Below are positions 1 through 9,581 of a stretch of DNA of 64,000 nucleotides, piece by piece. Under the pieces are notes generated by a model that saw nothing but the letters and a program-made list of their open reading frames with translations, had not been told where the DNA came from and searched no databases. Location: assembly GCF_028689845.1 (NCBI RefSeq), contig NZ_JAQVCH010000012.1:1-64000 (forward strand). The letters run 5' to 3'. Origin of the DNA: Flavobacterium sp. (lineage in GTDB: Bacteria > Bacteroidota > Bacteroidia > Flavobacteriales > Flavobacteriaceae). Both the position numbers and the translations under genes were made by a program. Positions within the stretch are counted from its first letter, which is position 1, and every line of letters begins with the position of its first letter.

Positions 1-2
1 GA

Positions 3-302
3 AGACCAATCACACCAATTACTAGAACTACAGTTGGAACAGATATGTTAATGGGCGAATTCAAAGCAGTGGCTTATCCAAACCCATTCAACAACAGTTT
101 TGCACTTGATTTAAAAACCAACAATACAACTCCAGTAAGTCTAGCTATTTATGACATGACCGGAAGATTGTTAGAAACTAGAGAAATCAAAGTAGACGGA
201 TTATCTAGCCAAACTATTGGCGAGGGTTATCCATCAGGAGTTTACAATGTACTAGTTAATCAAGGTGAAAATACCCAAACTATTCGAGTGGTAAAACAAT
301 AA
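3..302 (+). CDS. C-terminal fragment of a secreted protein with T9SS type A sorting domain (5' truncated by window edge)
   Basis: Frame open to the window edge; AYPNPFNNSFALDLKT...GVYNVLVNQGENTQTIRVVKQ is a typical Por secretion C-terminal domain. Confidence 0.85.
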   Translation, partial: RPITPITRTTVGTDMLMGEFKAVAYPNPFNNSFALDLKTNNTTPVSLAIYDMTGRLLETREIKVDGLSSQTIGEGYPSGVYNVLVNQGENTQTIRVVKQ

Positions 303-331
303 GAAAAGCGAACTATCGCAATTAAAACAAG

Positions 332-360
332 AAACCTCCGAGCAATCGGAGGTTTTTATT
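332..360 (+). terminator. Rho-independent terminator
   Basis: aaacctccga-gcaa-tcggaggttt hairpin followed by T-rich tract. Confidence 0.85.
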
Positions 361-394
361 TTTAAAAATGATTTATATTTAAACAAAAGGTGGT

Positions 395-976
395 TTAATG
401 CTTGTAAAATAAATTGTGGTCCACAAATTCCCAAACATGTTCTGGCAAAAGAGCTCGAACATTTTTTCCGTTTTTAATACTTTCTCTAATAAATGTTGAA
501 GAAACCTCAATGATGGGAGCATCAACTTGATGAATTTTAGAATGATTTCTAAATTGCTCATTCACTTCACCTGATTTTAATCTTGGATAAATATAAATTT
601 CATGATTTTGAAGAATGACTTCATAGTTTTTCCACTTATGAAGGGAATTTAAATTGTCTTCACCCATAATTAAAGAAAATTCATAAGTTGGAAATTTCTC
701 CTGAAGATACGCTAGCGTATTTACTGTATAATTAGGTTGAGGTAACTTAAATTCTATGTCTGAAGGTTTGATTTTTGGATAGTCTTTTGTCGCTAAATGA
801 ACCATTTCTAACCGATGGTAATCGTCTAATAAGGTGCTTTTTTGCTTGTGCGGATTGTGTGGCGTTACAACCATCCAAATTTGATCTAAATTAGAATATT
901 CAGCCATGTGATTGGCAATAATCAAATGTCCCACGTGAATGGGATTAAAAGTGCCAAAATAGAGTCCGATTTTCAT
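395..976 (-). CDS. nadD: Nicotinate-nucleotide adenylyltransferase
   Basis: MKIGLYFGTFNPIHVGHLIIANHMAE nucleotidyltransferase motif, full-length. Confidence 0.95.
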   Translation of the reverse strand: MKIGLYFGTFNPIHVGHLIIANHMAEYSNLDQIWMVVTPHNPHKQKSTLLDDYHRLEMVHLATKDYPKIKPSDIEFKLPQPNYTVNTLAYLQEKFPTYEFSLIMGEDNLNSLHKWKNYEVILQNHEIYIYPRLKSGEVNEQFRNHSKIHQVDAPIIEVSSTFIRESIKNGKNVRALLPEHVWEFVDHNLFYKH

Positions 977-994
977 TGTTTTAGTTACTAGTGA

Positions 995-1330
995 TTAGTT
1001 TTTCAAAGTTTTAGAAAAAGCGTTTATCATTTTAGATTCTTCTTCAATTTAGTTTAATAATTCTCGGTATATCTCTTCATTAGTAGTATAATCTAGTTCT
1101 TTAGCAATAATTAACTGATTTTCAATCTCAAGCAAAGAACCTCTTGCGATATCTAGAAAGTGACTAAAAGATTGATCGGTATTTCTGCCAGAACCTTCAG
1201 CAATAGTTGAGGGAATAGAAATAGATGCTCTTTTTAATTGACTTGAAAGTACATATACTAATTTCACAATTGTAATTCCTTTTTTCCAGATTAATAAATC
1301 TTTAGATAAATTTATATCACTAATTTTTCG
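995..1330 (-). pseudogene. Decayed four-helix-bundle (23S rRNA IVS-type) protein gene
   Basis: Frame reads ...LLIWKKGITIVKLVY-VLSSQLKRASISIPSTIAEGSGR...EIYRELLN*IEEESKMINAFSKTLKN*; internal TAA at 1049-1051, apparent deletion of the helix1-helix2 linker, no good ATG. Confidence 0.7.
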
Positions 1331-1346
1331 CTAATTACTCTTTTTA

Positions 1347-1919
1347 CTATTCACAAACAAACTCCTTGACCAATTGATAGGCTTCTGCTTTCGCTACCTC
1401 CAAATCATAATTCTTAATAACCTTATCAAATTGTGGAGCGGTAGCTAATTCTACCGATGCTTTTGCAATTCGCATATTGATTTTATCATCACTTTCGGTA
1501 GAACGTTTTTTTAATCGAATTTTCAATTCGTCAATGCTTGGAGGCTTTACGAAAACGGCTAAAGTTTCTTGTTTAAATTTTGATTTAATTCGCAATCCAC
1601 CAGCAACATCAATGTCAAAAATAACATTTTTCCCTTTTGCCCAAATGCGTTCTACTTCACTTTTTAATGTTCCGTAAAAATTATCGCGATATACTTCTTC
1701 CCATTCTACAAAACCTTCTGCTTTTATGTGGTTTTTAAATTCTTTTAAAGAAATGAAATAATAATCTTTTCCATCGATTTCTTCGCCTCTTGCTTCTCTT
1801 GTGGTGCAAGAAACAGAAAACTCTAAATTTAAATCGGCCTGAGCCAATAAATGCTTAACAATTGTGGTTTTTCCTGAACCCGAAGGAGCAGAGAAAACTA
1901 ATAATTTACCTTTATTCAT
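1347..1919 (-). CDS. gmk: Guanylate kinase
   Basis: GKLLVFSAPSGSGKTTIVKHLL P-loop and guanylate kinase domain. Confidence 0.96.
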   Translation of the reverse strand: MNKGKLLVFSAPSGSGKTTIVKHLLAQADLNLEFSVSCTTREARGEEIDGKDYYFISLKEFKNHIKAEGFVEWEEVYRDNFYGTLKSEVERIWAKGKNVIFDIDVAGGLRIKSKFKQETLAVFVKPPSIDELKIRLKKRSTESDDKINMRIAKASVELATAPQFDKVIKNYDLEVAKAEAYQLVKEFVCE

Positions 1920-1924
1920 TTTTT

Positions 1925-1992
1925 TTAGTGATTAGTGAATAGTAATTAGAGAATAGTAAGTAGAGGGCTAATTACTATTCACTAATCACTAA
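1925..1992. repeat. Intergenic inverted repeat (25-bp perfect arms)
   Basis: ttagtgattagtgaatagtaattag (1925-1949) / ctaattactattcactaatcactaa (1968-1992). Confidence 0.85.
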
Positions 1993-1997
1993 TTACG

Positions 1998-2858
1998 CTA
2001 TAAAACATTTAAAACTTGTTCCTTAATTTTTTCCAATTCATCTTTCATCATGACCACTAATTTTTGCATTTCGGAATGATTCGATTTGGAACCCATCGTG
2101 TTTATTTCTCGTCCAATTTCTTGAGTGATAAAACCTAATTTTCTTCCATTAGCTTCAGTACCGGCGATGGTTTCTATAAAATAATTTAGGTGATTTTCTA
2201 AGCGAACACGTTCTTCTGTAATGTCGTATTTTTCAAGATAAAAAATCAATTCTTGTTCAAAACGATTTTCATCTACATTGGCCTCTAATTCGTCTAAAGC
2301 TGTTCGCAAACGGGTTTTTACCGTTTCAATTCGTTCTGCATCCATACTTACCGCTTGATTCATATAGTTTCGGATGTTATCTATTCTTGATACGAATTCA
2401 TTTTCGAGTGATTTACCTTCGTCTACGCGGAATGTTCCAATATTTTTTAACGCTTCAACAACCACTTTCATGATTTCATTCCACTCGTTTTCGTCAATTT
2501 CATCGCGTTCTGTTTTTAAGGCATCTGGCATTCGTACAGCCATTTTCATCAATTCCGTTTCATCAGCATTTGGAATAACCGCTTTCATTTGGTTGATGTA
2601 ACCTTTTACAATCGGTACATTTATTTTTGAAGATGTTTCTTCGCCTGTAACTTCAATATAAATTGAAAAATCTACTTTTCCACGCTCTAGTTGTTGTGCA
2701 ATGATGGTTCGTAAGCCCAATTCCATTTCTCGATAAATCGAAGGCATTCGGACATTTAAATCTAATCCTTTGCTGTTTAACGATTTTACTTCTACTGTTA
2801 TTTTTTTGGTGGAAAGCTGTAAAGTTGACTTTCCAAAACCAGTCATTGATTGTATCAT
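1998..2858 (-). CDS. YicC/YloC family endoribonuclease
   Basis: MIQSMTGFGKST start and C-terminal ...NTMGSKSNHSEMQKLVVMMKDELEKIKEQVLNVL; start moved to internal Met. Confidence 0.93.
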   Translation of the reverse strand: MIQSMTGFGKSTLQLSTKKITVEVKSLNSKGLDLNVRMPSIYREMELGLRTIIAQQLERGKVDFSIYIEVTGEETSSKINVPIVKGYINQMKAVIPNADETELMKMAVRMPDALKTERDEIDENEWNEIMKVVVEALKNIGTFRVDEGKSLENEFVSRIDNIRNYMNQAVSMDAERIETVKTRLRTALDELEANVDENRFEQELIFYLEKYDITEERVRLENHLNYFIETIAGTEANGRKLGFITQEIGREINTMGSKSNHSEMQKLVVMMKDELEKIKEQVLNVL

Positions 2859-2893
2859 GTTTTTTGTAAAAAATATTTTCAAAGATAATTAAA

Positions 2894-2955
2894 AGTTTAC
2901 AGTTCTCAGTCGCAGTTTACTGTTTTACTGTGACTATAAACTGCGACTGTAAACT
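2894..2955. repeat. Intergenic inverted repeat
   Basis: agtttacagt[tctcagt]cgcagttta / taaactgcgactgtaaact arms. Confidence 0.75.
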
Positions 2956-3835
2956 ATTTTTTCTTCTGTGTGACTAAATAAACTCCTATAAAAATTAAAA
3001 CGGCCGAACCGACTTTAATCCAACTCAAGGAATCTTTTCCTAAACTAATGGCAAAAATAGTAGCAAAAACGGGTTGCAAATAAATAAAAACAGCTACGGT
3101 TGTCGGCTTCAATTCACGCATCGAAATTAAATTTAATAAATAGGTTAAAAAGGTGGAGAAAACAACCACAAATCCTATTTTTAAATAAATATCAGTTGGA
3201 ATTACAGCCCAATTTATGGCATCAAATTCACTCCAACCAAACGGTAGAACCATCAAAAAGCCGAAGGTATATATCCATTTTACAAACGTAAAGGCATTGT
3301 ATTTGTCCATTAATTTTTTAACAATTATCAAGTAGAAACCGTAGGAAATGGCATTGATAAAAACCAAAAGATTTCCAAGCATTTCGTTGGGAGCATTGAT
3401 AACAGATTTTCCGTATAAGATGAGTGAAATGGTTCCAACTAAACCAAGAATGATTCCCAAAATTTTTAATTTTTTCATTCTTTCTTTCATCATAAAAGCT
3501 GAAAGAATCAAAACAATCATAGGCGTTGTGACCATTAAAACTGCTCCCATTATGGGCGAAGTATAACTCAACCCTTTAAAAAACAAGAGCATATTAAGGG
3601 CAACTCCAAAAAAAGCGGCAGCAATAATTCTAGGAAAATCTTCTTTTGCAATTTTTTCTTTTGGTCCCCAAAATGAAATGAGCCAAAACAGACCAACAGA
3701 ACCGCCTACTCGTAGCAAAATAAAGCCAAAAGGCTCGATAAAGGCAGGCATGATATCTTTGGCAATGGTAAAAGTAACACCGTAAATGATAGAGACCAAA
3801 GTAGCAGCGAGTAAGGCCCAAGTCCGTTTACTCAT
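2954..3835 (-). CDS. DMT/EamA family transporter
   Basis: Ten hydrophobic segments, two EamA-like halves. Confidence 0.9.
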   Translation of the reverse strand: MSKRTWALLAATLVSIIYGVTFTIAKDIMPAFIEPFGFILLRVGGSVGLFWLISFWGPKEKIAKEDFPRIIAAAFFGVALNMLLFFKGLSYTSPIMGAVLMVTTPMIVLILSAFMMKERMKKLKILGIILGLVGTISLILYGKSVINAPNEMLGNLLVFINAISYGFYLIIVKKLMDKYNAFTFVKWIYTFGFLMVLPFGWSEFDAINWAVIPTDIYLKIGFVVVFSTFLTYLLNLISMRELKPTTVAVFIYLQPVFATIFAISLGKDSLSWIKVGSAVLIFIGVYLVTQKKK

Positions 3836-4184
3836 GACTTAAAAATTCAATGGCGGCTTGCACTGTTTTGGGACTATTCCCAACAAAAATATGGTTGTCA
3901 ATGACAATCACAGGGCGATTTAAAAAAGTGTAATGTTCCAAAACAAACTGTTTATAATCCGGTTCGGTTAATGTTTCATTTTTTAAACCTCTTTCTTTAT
4001 AAAGTTTTGCCCGTTTGCTAAAAAGGACTTCGTAATTTTGTGTAAGCTTATGTAATCCCTCCAACTGTTTTACCGTGATGGGATTTTCTTTGATGTCTTG
4101 AAAAACAAAACCTTCTAAGTTTGGAAGAGATTGGATAATTCGCTTACACGTATCACAGGTTTTGAGGTAATAAATTTTTTTCAT
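3828..4184 (-). CDS. ArsC/Spx family (arsenate reductase-like) protein
   Basis: MKKIYYLKTCDTCKRIIQSL and C-terminal RPVIVIDNHIFVGNSPKTV; overlaps the EamA gene by 8 nt. Confidence 0.85.
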   Translation of the reverse strand: MKKIYYLKTCDTCKRIIQSLPNLEGFVFQDIKENPITVKQLEGLHKLTQNYEVLFSKRAKLYKERGLKNETLTEPDYKQFVLEHYTFLNRPVIVIDNHIFVGNSPKTVQAAIEFLSHE

Positions 4185-4337
4185 TTTGAAAATTTTAGCA
4201 AAAGTAAGCACTTTTTGAGTATTTCTAAATCAGATAATTAAGATTAAATTAAAAAGAGTGGTGAGCATAGATGTAATAAATACGCAATTAATTTTGAGTA
4301 AATGGAAAAATAGTACTAATATTGCACTCTCTAAACT

Positions 4338-4411
4338 GGTCCTATAGCTCAGCTGGTTAGAGCACCTGACTCATAATCAGGTGGTCCCTGGTTCGAGCCC
4401 AGGTGGGACCA
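4338..4411 (+). tRNA. tRNA with CAU anticodon (Met, or Ile2 requiring lysidine)
   Basis: ggtccta acceptor / tgggacc, anticodon loop ctCATaa, TTCGAGC T-loop; CCA not encoded. Confidence 0.93.
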
Positions 4412-4415
4412 CAAT

Positions 4416-4446
4416 AAAAGCTTTCCATTTATTTGGAAAGCTTTTT
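4416..4446. terminator. Bidirectional terminator
   Basis: aaaagctttcc-atttattt-ggaaagcttttt hairpin. Confidence 0.75.
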
Positions 4447-4470
4447 GTTTTTTGGTTTGAGTATCATCGT

Positions 4471-5208
4471 TTAGAACCGACAATTTAATCCAATTCCATA
4501 TTGTTTTCCGTTATAAAATGGTGCTGCCGAAAGTTTGGTCGTCGATTCTTTTTTAAACAATATTTTTTGAATACTCGGGTAAAGCCAGTAAGCTGTTTTG
4601 GTACATAAAATCCCGATTCCTGCTCCAGCAGCTACATCTGTTAGCCAGTGACGGTCATTATAAATCCGGAAAAGTCCTGTTCCGGTTGCCACTACATAGC
4701 CAGCAATACCATACCAAATGGATTGATCTTTGTATTCTTGCCATAAAAATTCGGCACCGGCAAAAGCAGTTGCTGTATGCCCGGAAGGAAATGAATTGTT
4801 AGACGAGCCGTCTGGTCTTTCGACATTGGTGACGCTTTTTAAACCTAAAACCGTTCCAGAAACTAATAGGTAAGAGGTGGCCAAAATGATTGATCGGTCT
4901 TTAAAATCATGTTTTCCTTCAACGCCAATTGCATTTAATCCATAAACACTAGCAGCAGGTAAATATTGTGTAAAATCATCGATAGTAATTCTTTTGTCGA
5001 TATTTTCGTTTACTTCTTCTTTAATTTCGGCATTAAATCCTTTAAGAAAATCACTTTCAATTCCAATAACTCCGTAGCCTATCAAAATAGTTGGAGCAAT
5101 TAAAGCCTTGTAATGTAACGGATTTGTTTTTAAACTATCCTTAAGTTGCTCTTGCGAAAATAAGGCGTTAGACAATAAGAGTAAGCTGAGTGCAATTTTT
5201 TTTAACAT
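4471..5208 (-). CDS. PAP2-family phosphatase (secreted)
   Basis: Signal peptide; KSVTNVERPDGSSNNSFPSGHTATAF...RIYNDRHWLTDVAAG. Confidence 0.92.
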   Translation of the reverse strand: MLKKIALSLLLLSNALFSQEQLKDSLKTNPLHYKALIAPTILIGYGVIGIESDFLKGFNAEIKEEVNENIDKRITIDDFTQYLPAASVYGLNAIGVEGKHDFKDRSIILATSYLLVSGTVLGLKSVTNVERPDGSSNNSFPSGHTATAFAGAEFLWQEYKDQSIWYGIAGYVVATGTGLFRIYNDRHWLTDVAAGAGIGILCTKTAYWLYPSIQKILFKKESTTKLSAAPFYNGKQYGIGLNCRF

Positions 5209-5271
5209 TTTTTAAAACTTTAAAATGGAACAAGAGTGGTGACAAAAAGTAGTTTTTTTTCCTCTTTTATT

Positions 5272-7230
5272 CTATTTTAAAAGTTTATTTGTAAACAAGA
5301 AATCAGCCGTTTGATACCAAGCAATTGTCTCTTCCAAAAAAGCTTGATTCATTGGTAACGATTTTAAATTGTTGGTTTCTTTGTCCCATTCATTAAATGT
5401 TTGTTTTTGTTGGTCTGATAAAATCAGCACCTTATTTTGCTTCATCAAGGTCAGTTTTCGATATGTGCCGAGCAATGCTCGTTCTTCAAAAGATTCGTTT
5501 AATACGTTTTTTCCAAAGAAATTAGATTCATATTTCCAATTCATAATGCCAAATAAAGTGGGAAACAAATCGATTTGTGAACATTGTTTAGCAATAATTT
5601 GATTGGCAACCGGGGCATTCACTATAAAAGCGGGAATGTGATAATTAGCAATATCGATTTCATTTTTTCCAGCACTGCTTGCACAATGGTCGGCTACAAT
5701 TACAAAAATGGTGTTTTTAAACCACGGTTTTTGACTTGCTTTTTGAAAAAGATGTTGTAACGCATAGTCCGTATATTTTACAGCACCAGCTCTTCCTGTA
5801 CCTGATGGGATGTCAATTTTCCCTGAAGGATAAGTATAAGGCCGATGGTTTGAAGTGGTCATCAAAAAATTGAAGAATGGTTTATTTTCTTGATGGTATT
5901 GATCGGCAACAGAAATCATTTTGTCATATAAATCTTCATCGCAAATGCCCCATGCGTTTTCAAAAGTTACTTCATCATCATCAATATTATGTCTAGCGGT
6001 TTTGATGTTGTCATTCAAAACACTTCCTCGTCCACGGTCATAAATGTCAAATCCATTACCGCCGAAATAGGCATTCATATTATCAAAATAGCCATCGCCG
6101 CCATAAAAGAAATTTGATTGATAGTTTTTGGCTTTAAAAACATTGGAAATGGTATATAAATTTTGATTTTCAGGACGTTTAACAATGCTTTGTCCTGGAG
6201 TTGGTGGAATGCACAAAGTTACTGCTTCCATCCCGCGAACAGTTCGTGTTCCAGTAGCATATAAATTATCAAAAAACAGGGAATTGTTGGTCAAGCTGTC
6301 TAAAAAAGGCGTGATGTTTTCTTGATTACCAAATTTCTTCAAAAAACTAGCACTTAGGCTTTCAACTAAAATAAAAACGACATTCTTTTGCGTTATTGCG
6401 GCTTCCTTCTTGTTGTTAATTAACCGATGAATTGGATAATTGACGGAGGTAAACGTTGAGTTTGGTTCTTTTAATTTCGATTTGATAATTCCAAAAGCTT
6501 TTTGATTGTCGATAGTGGTATAAAACTTTTGATAACTAATTTGATTGTTTCGAAAAGCAGCAAAAAAGGAATAAATTCCAGCTTTAGAAATCTCGGTATT
6601 GTAGCGATTGCTGGAAGTCTCCGCTAAATTATTCGGAATAAAAGCGACATAAAAAACAATGATTAAACTACAAATCACTAGAGTTAGCAAACGCGTTTTT
6701 AATGATACTTTTGTGGTGAATGTGTTAAAATATGTCTTTTTTTTGTAAAAAAAATAAAGTATCGCAACGGTAAACGCCACCACCGTTCCAATCAGTAAAG
6801 GTAAGTTGTATGATTGTTGAATATTAGCCAATACTTCAAACGTATAAATAAGATAATCGACAGCAATAAAATTAAAACGATTTTTGAATTCTTCCCAAAA
6901 TGTAATTTCTGCTAAAAAGACAAATACTAAAATAAACAAAGTCAACGTAGAAAAGAAATAAATCACTGATTTATCAAAAACACTTCCAATCCATTTAGTT
7001 GGAATTAGAGCTATATAAAAGATAAAAGGAAGCGAAATCATGGCACACAAACCCAAGTCAAATAAAAAACCTAATCCAAAAGTCAAGCATAAATCAGCCA
7101 ATTTAAAAGAAACTTCATTAAAATGCCAAATCATGAAAATAATTCTCAATAAAAACGAAAAGAGTAAAAACCATAGGTTAGCCGCTTTTAATAAAGCATA
7201 ACGGTTATTAAATTGAAAAAGATTTTTCAT
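5272..7230 (-). CDS. LTA synthase/sulfatase family membrane enzyme (alkaline-phosphatase superfamily)
   Basis: Five N-terminal TM segments, then NVVFILVESLSASFLKKFG...ATGTRTVRGMEAVTL...VIVADHCASS. Confidence 0.92.
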   Translation of the reverse strand: MKNLFQFNNRYALLKAANLWFLLFSFLLRIIFMIWHFNEVSFKLADLCLTFGLGFLFDLGLCAMISLPFIFYIALIPTKWIGSVFDKSVIYFFSTLTLFILVFVFLAEITFWEEFKNRFNFIAVDYLIYTFEVLANIQQSYNLPLLIGTVVAFTVAILYFFYKKKTYFNTFTTKVSLKTRLLTLVICSLIIVFYVAFIPNNLAETSSNRYNTEISKAGIYSFFAAFRNNQISYQKFYTTIDNQKAFGIIKSKLKEPNSTFTSVNYPIHRLINNKKEAAITQKNVVFILVESLSASFLKKFGNQENITPFLDSLTNNSLFFDNLYATGTRTVRGMEAVTLCIPPTPGQSIVKRPENQNLYTISNVFKAKNYQSNFFYGGDGYFDNMNAYFGGNGFDIYDRGRGSVLNDNIKTARHNIDDDEVTFENAWGICDEDLYDKMISVADQYHQENKPFFNFLMTTSNHRPYTYPSGKIDIPSGTGRAGAVKYTDYALQHLFQKASQKPWFKNTIFVIVADHCASSAGKNEIDIANYHIPAFIVNAPVANQIIAKQCSQIDLFPTLFGIMNWKYESNFFGKNVLNESFEERALLGTYRKLTLMKQNKVLILSDQQKQTFNEWDKETNNLKSLPMNQAFLEETIAWYQTADFLFTNKLLK

Positions 7231-7361
7231 GCATTATAAATTTGAGAGCAAAATTCAACCTCAAATCTGTATCAAATCTGTATTTTTGATACCACTTTAC
7301 TAAAATAAATAGAATTGATACAGTTTCTAGACCGATTTTTGATAAATTAATTTATAAAAAA

Positions 7362-8042
7362 ATGAAAGTACTCCTAATTGAGGATGAGCTTGAAATGCAA
7401 GAAAGCATTGGTCAATATTTAGAAATGGAAAAATTTTTAGTAGAATTTGCCACCAATTATGACCAAGCTTATGAAAAAATCCACCTGTATGAATATGATT
7501 GTGTTTTGGTTGATATTACGCTTCCGCGTGGTTCTGGCTTAGATTTGATTAAAGAAATAAAAAACAGAAGACCAAAAACAGGTATTATTATTATATCTGC
7601 CAAAAACGCTGTTGACGATAAAATCCATGGATTAAATTTAGGAGCTGATGATTATTTGCCTAAACCTTTTTATTTGGCAGAATTAAATGCTCGCATCAAA
7701 GCATTAATTCGGAGAAATAATTTTGAAGGAACTGCTTCAATAAAACTAAACGAAATTGAACTCTTTCCAGAAGAACGAAAAGTTTTAGTACATCAAAAAA
7801 TTGTTGTTTTAACAAGTAAAGAGTTTGATTTATTAGAATATTTCATCATCAATAAAAATCGGGTAATTCAAAAAAACGCATTGGTAGAACATCTTTGGGG
7901 CGATAATGCCGATCAATTTGATAACTTTGATTTTATTTACAATCATGTTAAAAATTTACGAAAAAAATTAATCGAAGCTCATTGCACAGATTACCTCAAA
8001 TCTGTTTATGGTATTGGCTATTCATTTAAAACAGAAGTATGA
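7362..8042 (+). CDS. OmpR/PhoB-type response regulator
   Basis: Receiver domain KVLLIEDE...VDITLPRGSG...KPF plus winged-helix C-terminus. Confidence 0.96.
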   Translation: MKVLLIEDELEMQESIGQYLEMEKFLVEFATNYDQAYEKIHLYEYDCVLVDITLPRGSGLDLIKEIKNRRPKTGIIIISAKNAVDDKIHGLNLGADDYLPKPFYLAELNARIKALIRRNNFEGTASIKLNEIELFPEERKVLVHQKIVVLTSKEFDLLEYFIINKNRVIQKNALVEHLWGDNADQFDNFDFIYNHVKNLRKKLIEAHCTDYLKSVYGIGYSFKTEV

Positions 8043-9307
8043 AATTAATTACTAAAACGAGTCGTTATTATATTTTATTTGCGATGCCTGTTTTTATAAT
8101 TTCTGCTTTTTTTAGCTATTGGTTTATGTTGCATGAAATTGGAGAAAGCAATAAAGCCTTACTTTCTTCGCGGATGCGAGTGGTTGAAAAACAATTAAAA
8201 GAAGGTGATTCCTTAATTTTAGGTGTATTTCAAGAAAACAGAGAGTTATTTATTAAAGAAATTGCAATCGATGAATTGATTGAACCTCGGTTTTCAGACA
8301 CCTTAGTGTTTTCAGAAACGGAATCTGAATATATTTCCTATAAAACACTGCAAAAAAGTGTGCGAATTAATGCTAAAAATTACCGGATTCAAGTTTGGAA
8401 AAGCTCTATCGAAATCCATGAAATTTTGGAGGTTATCTTTTTTGTATTCATGAGTCTTTTAGTTTTGTTGTTACTCACGATAATCTACATTAATCTTAGA
8501 ATTTCTAGACGTATTTGGAATCCTTTTTTTGAAACCTTAAAAAGTGTAAAGAAATTCAGGGTTTCAGAAGGAAATCGAGTAGTATTCAAAGAAACATCTA
8601 TTGACGAATTTCAAGAATTAAACAAAGCCATTCAGTTGATGACCGATAAAATGATTTTGGATTTTTCTAATCAAAAGAAATTTACAGAAAATGCTTCGCA
8701 CGAATTTCAAACACCAGTTGCAATTATCAAATCGAAAATTGATTTACTGCTACAGTCAAAAAATTTAGCAGAATATGAAATGAAATTGTTGGCCTCAATT
8801 GACGATGCTACAAGCCGATTGAGTAAAATTAACAAATCGTTATTGCTGTTGTCTAAAATTGAAAATGGTCAATTTGAAACGGATACCGAAGTCTTTTTAC
8901 TGCCGATTATTACTAAAATTATAGAACAGCAAGAGGAATACATGCTGAGTAAAGAGTTAGAAATAGAAATTAAAGTTGCTTCTAATTTTGCCTTTTTTAT
9001 AAACGAAGAATTATCCTATATATTACTAAACAACATGATTCTAAATGCTATTCGACATAATATTCGTGGCGGTAAAATTAAGATTTTTACAGAAAACACT
9101 ATTTTTTGTATAGCGAATACGGGTGAGTCAAATCCGCTAAATGAGCAATTGATTTTTGAACGTTTTGAAAAGAAATCGCACGAAAGTTATTCAGTTGGTC
9201 TCGGACTTGCGATTGTCAAGGAAATTGCAGAAATGAATGCAATTAAAATAAACTATTCATTTAAAGAAGGTTTACATCATTTTTCTTTTCAACAAAAAAA
9301 GAATTAA
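8039..9307 (+). CDS. Sensor histidine kinase
   Basis: FTENASHEFQTPVAIIKSKID H-box; N/G boxes (NAIRHNIRGG..., SVGLGLAIVKEIAE); ATGA overlap with the response regulator. Confidence 0.95.
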   Translation: MKLITKTSRYYILFAMPVFIISAFFSYWFMLHEIGESNKALLSSRMRVVEKQLKEGDSLILGVFQENRELFIKEIAIDELIEPRFSDTLVFSETESEYISYKTLQKSVRINAKNYRIQVWKSSIEIHEILEVIFFVFMSLLVLLLLTIIYINLRISRRIWNPFFETLKSVKKFRVSEGNRVVFKETSIDEFQELNKAIQLMTDKMILDFSNQKKFTENASHEFQTPVAIIKSKIDLLLQSKNLAEYEMKLLASIDDATSRLSKINKSLLLLSKIENGQFETDTEVFLLPIITKIIEQQEEYMLSKELEIEIKVASNFAFFINEELSYILLNNMILNAIRHNIRGGKIKIFTENTIFCIANTGESNPLNEQLIFERFEKKSHESYSVGLGLAIVKEIAEMNAIKINYSFKEGLHHFSFQQKKN

Positions 9308-9581
9308 GGTAATTTTGACTTGAACAAAATGACTCAGAATACGATTAAATAATTTTAAAATTCAAAATTTTTTTTAAAAACAAACCAAAAAGATATATTT
9401 TACGTTAATATAACTTTGCAAAGTGTTAAGATTATCAAAAATTATGTACTTTTGGCGATGATTTATGAATTTGGTAGAAAGAGCTTAAAATAATAACAAC
9501 TTAGTTTTTGTTTTATAGAGATTTTTACTTTATTTGTCAAAATATTTTGTTACAAAGAAAATTTATTTACTTTTACACACT

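Noticed and set aside
1049-1267. 72-aa GTG-started ORF as an intact gene
   Set aside because: Conserved sequence continues on both sides beyond the called start and stop; better explained as a pseudogene.
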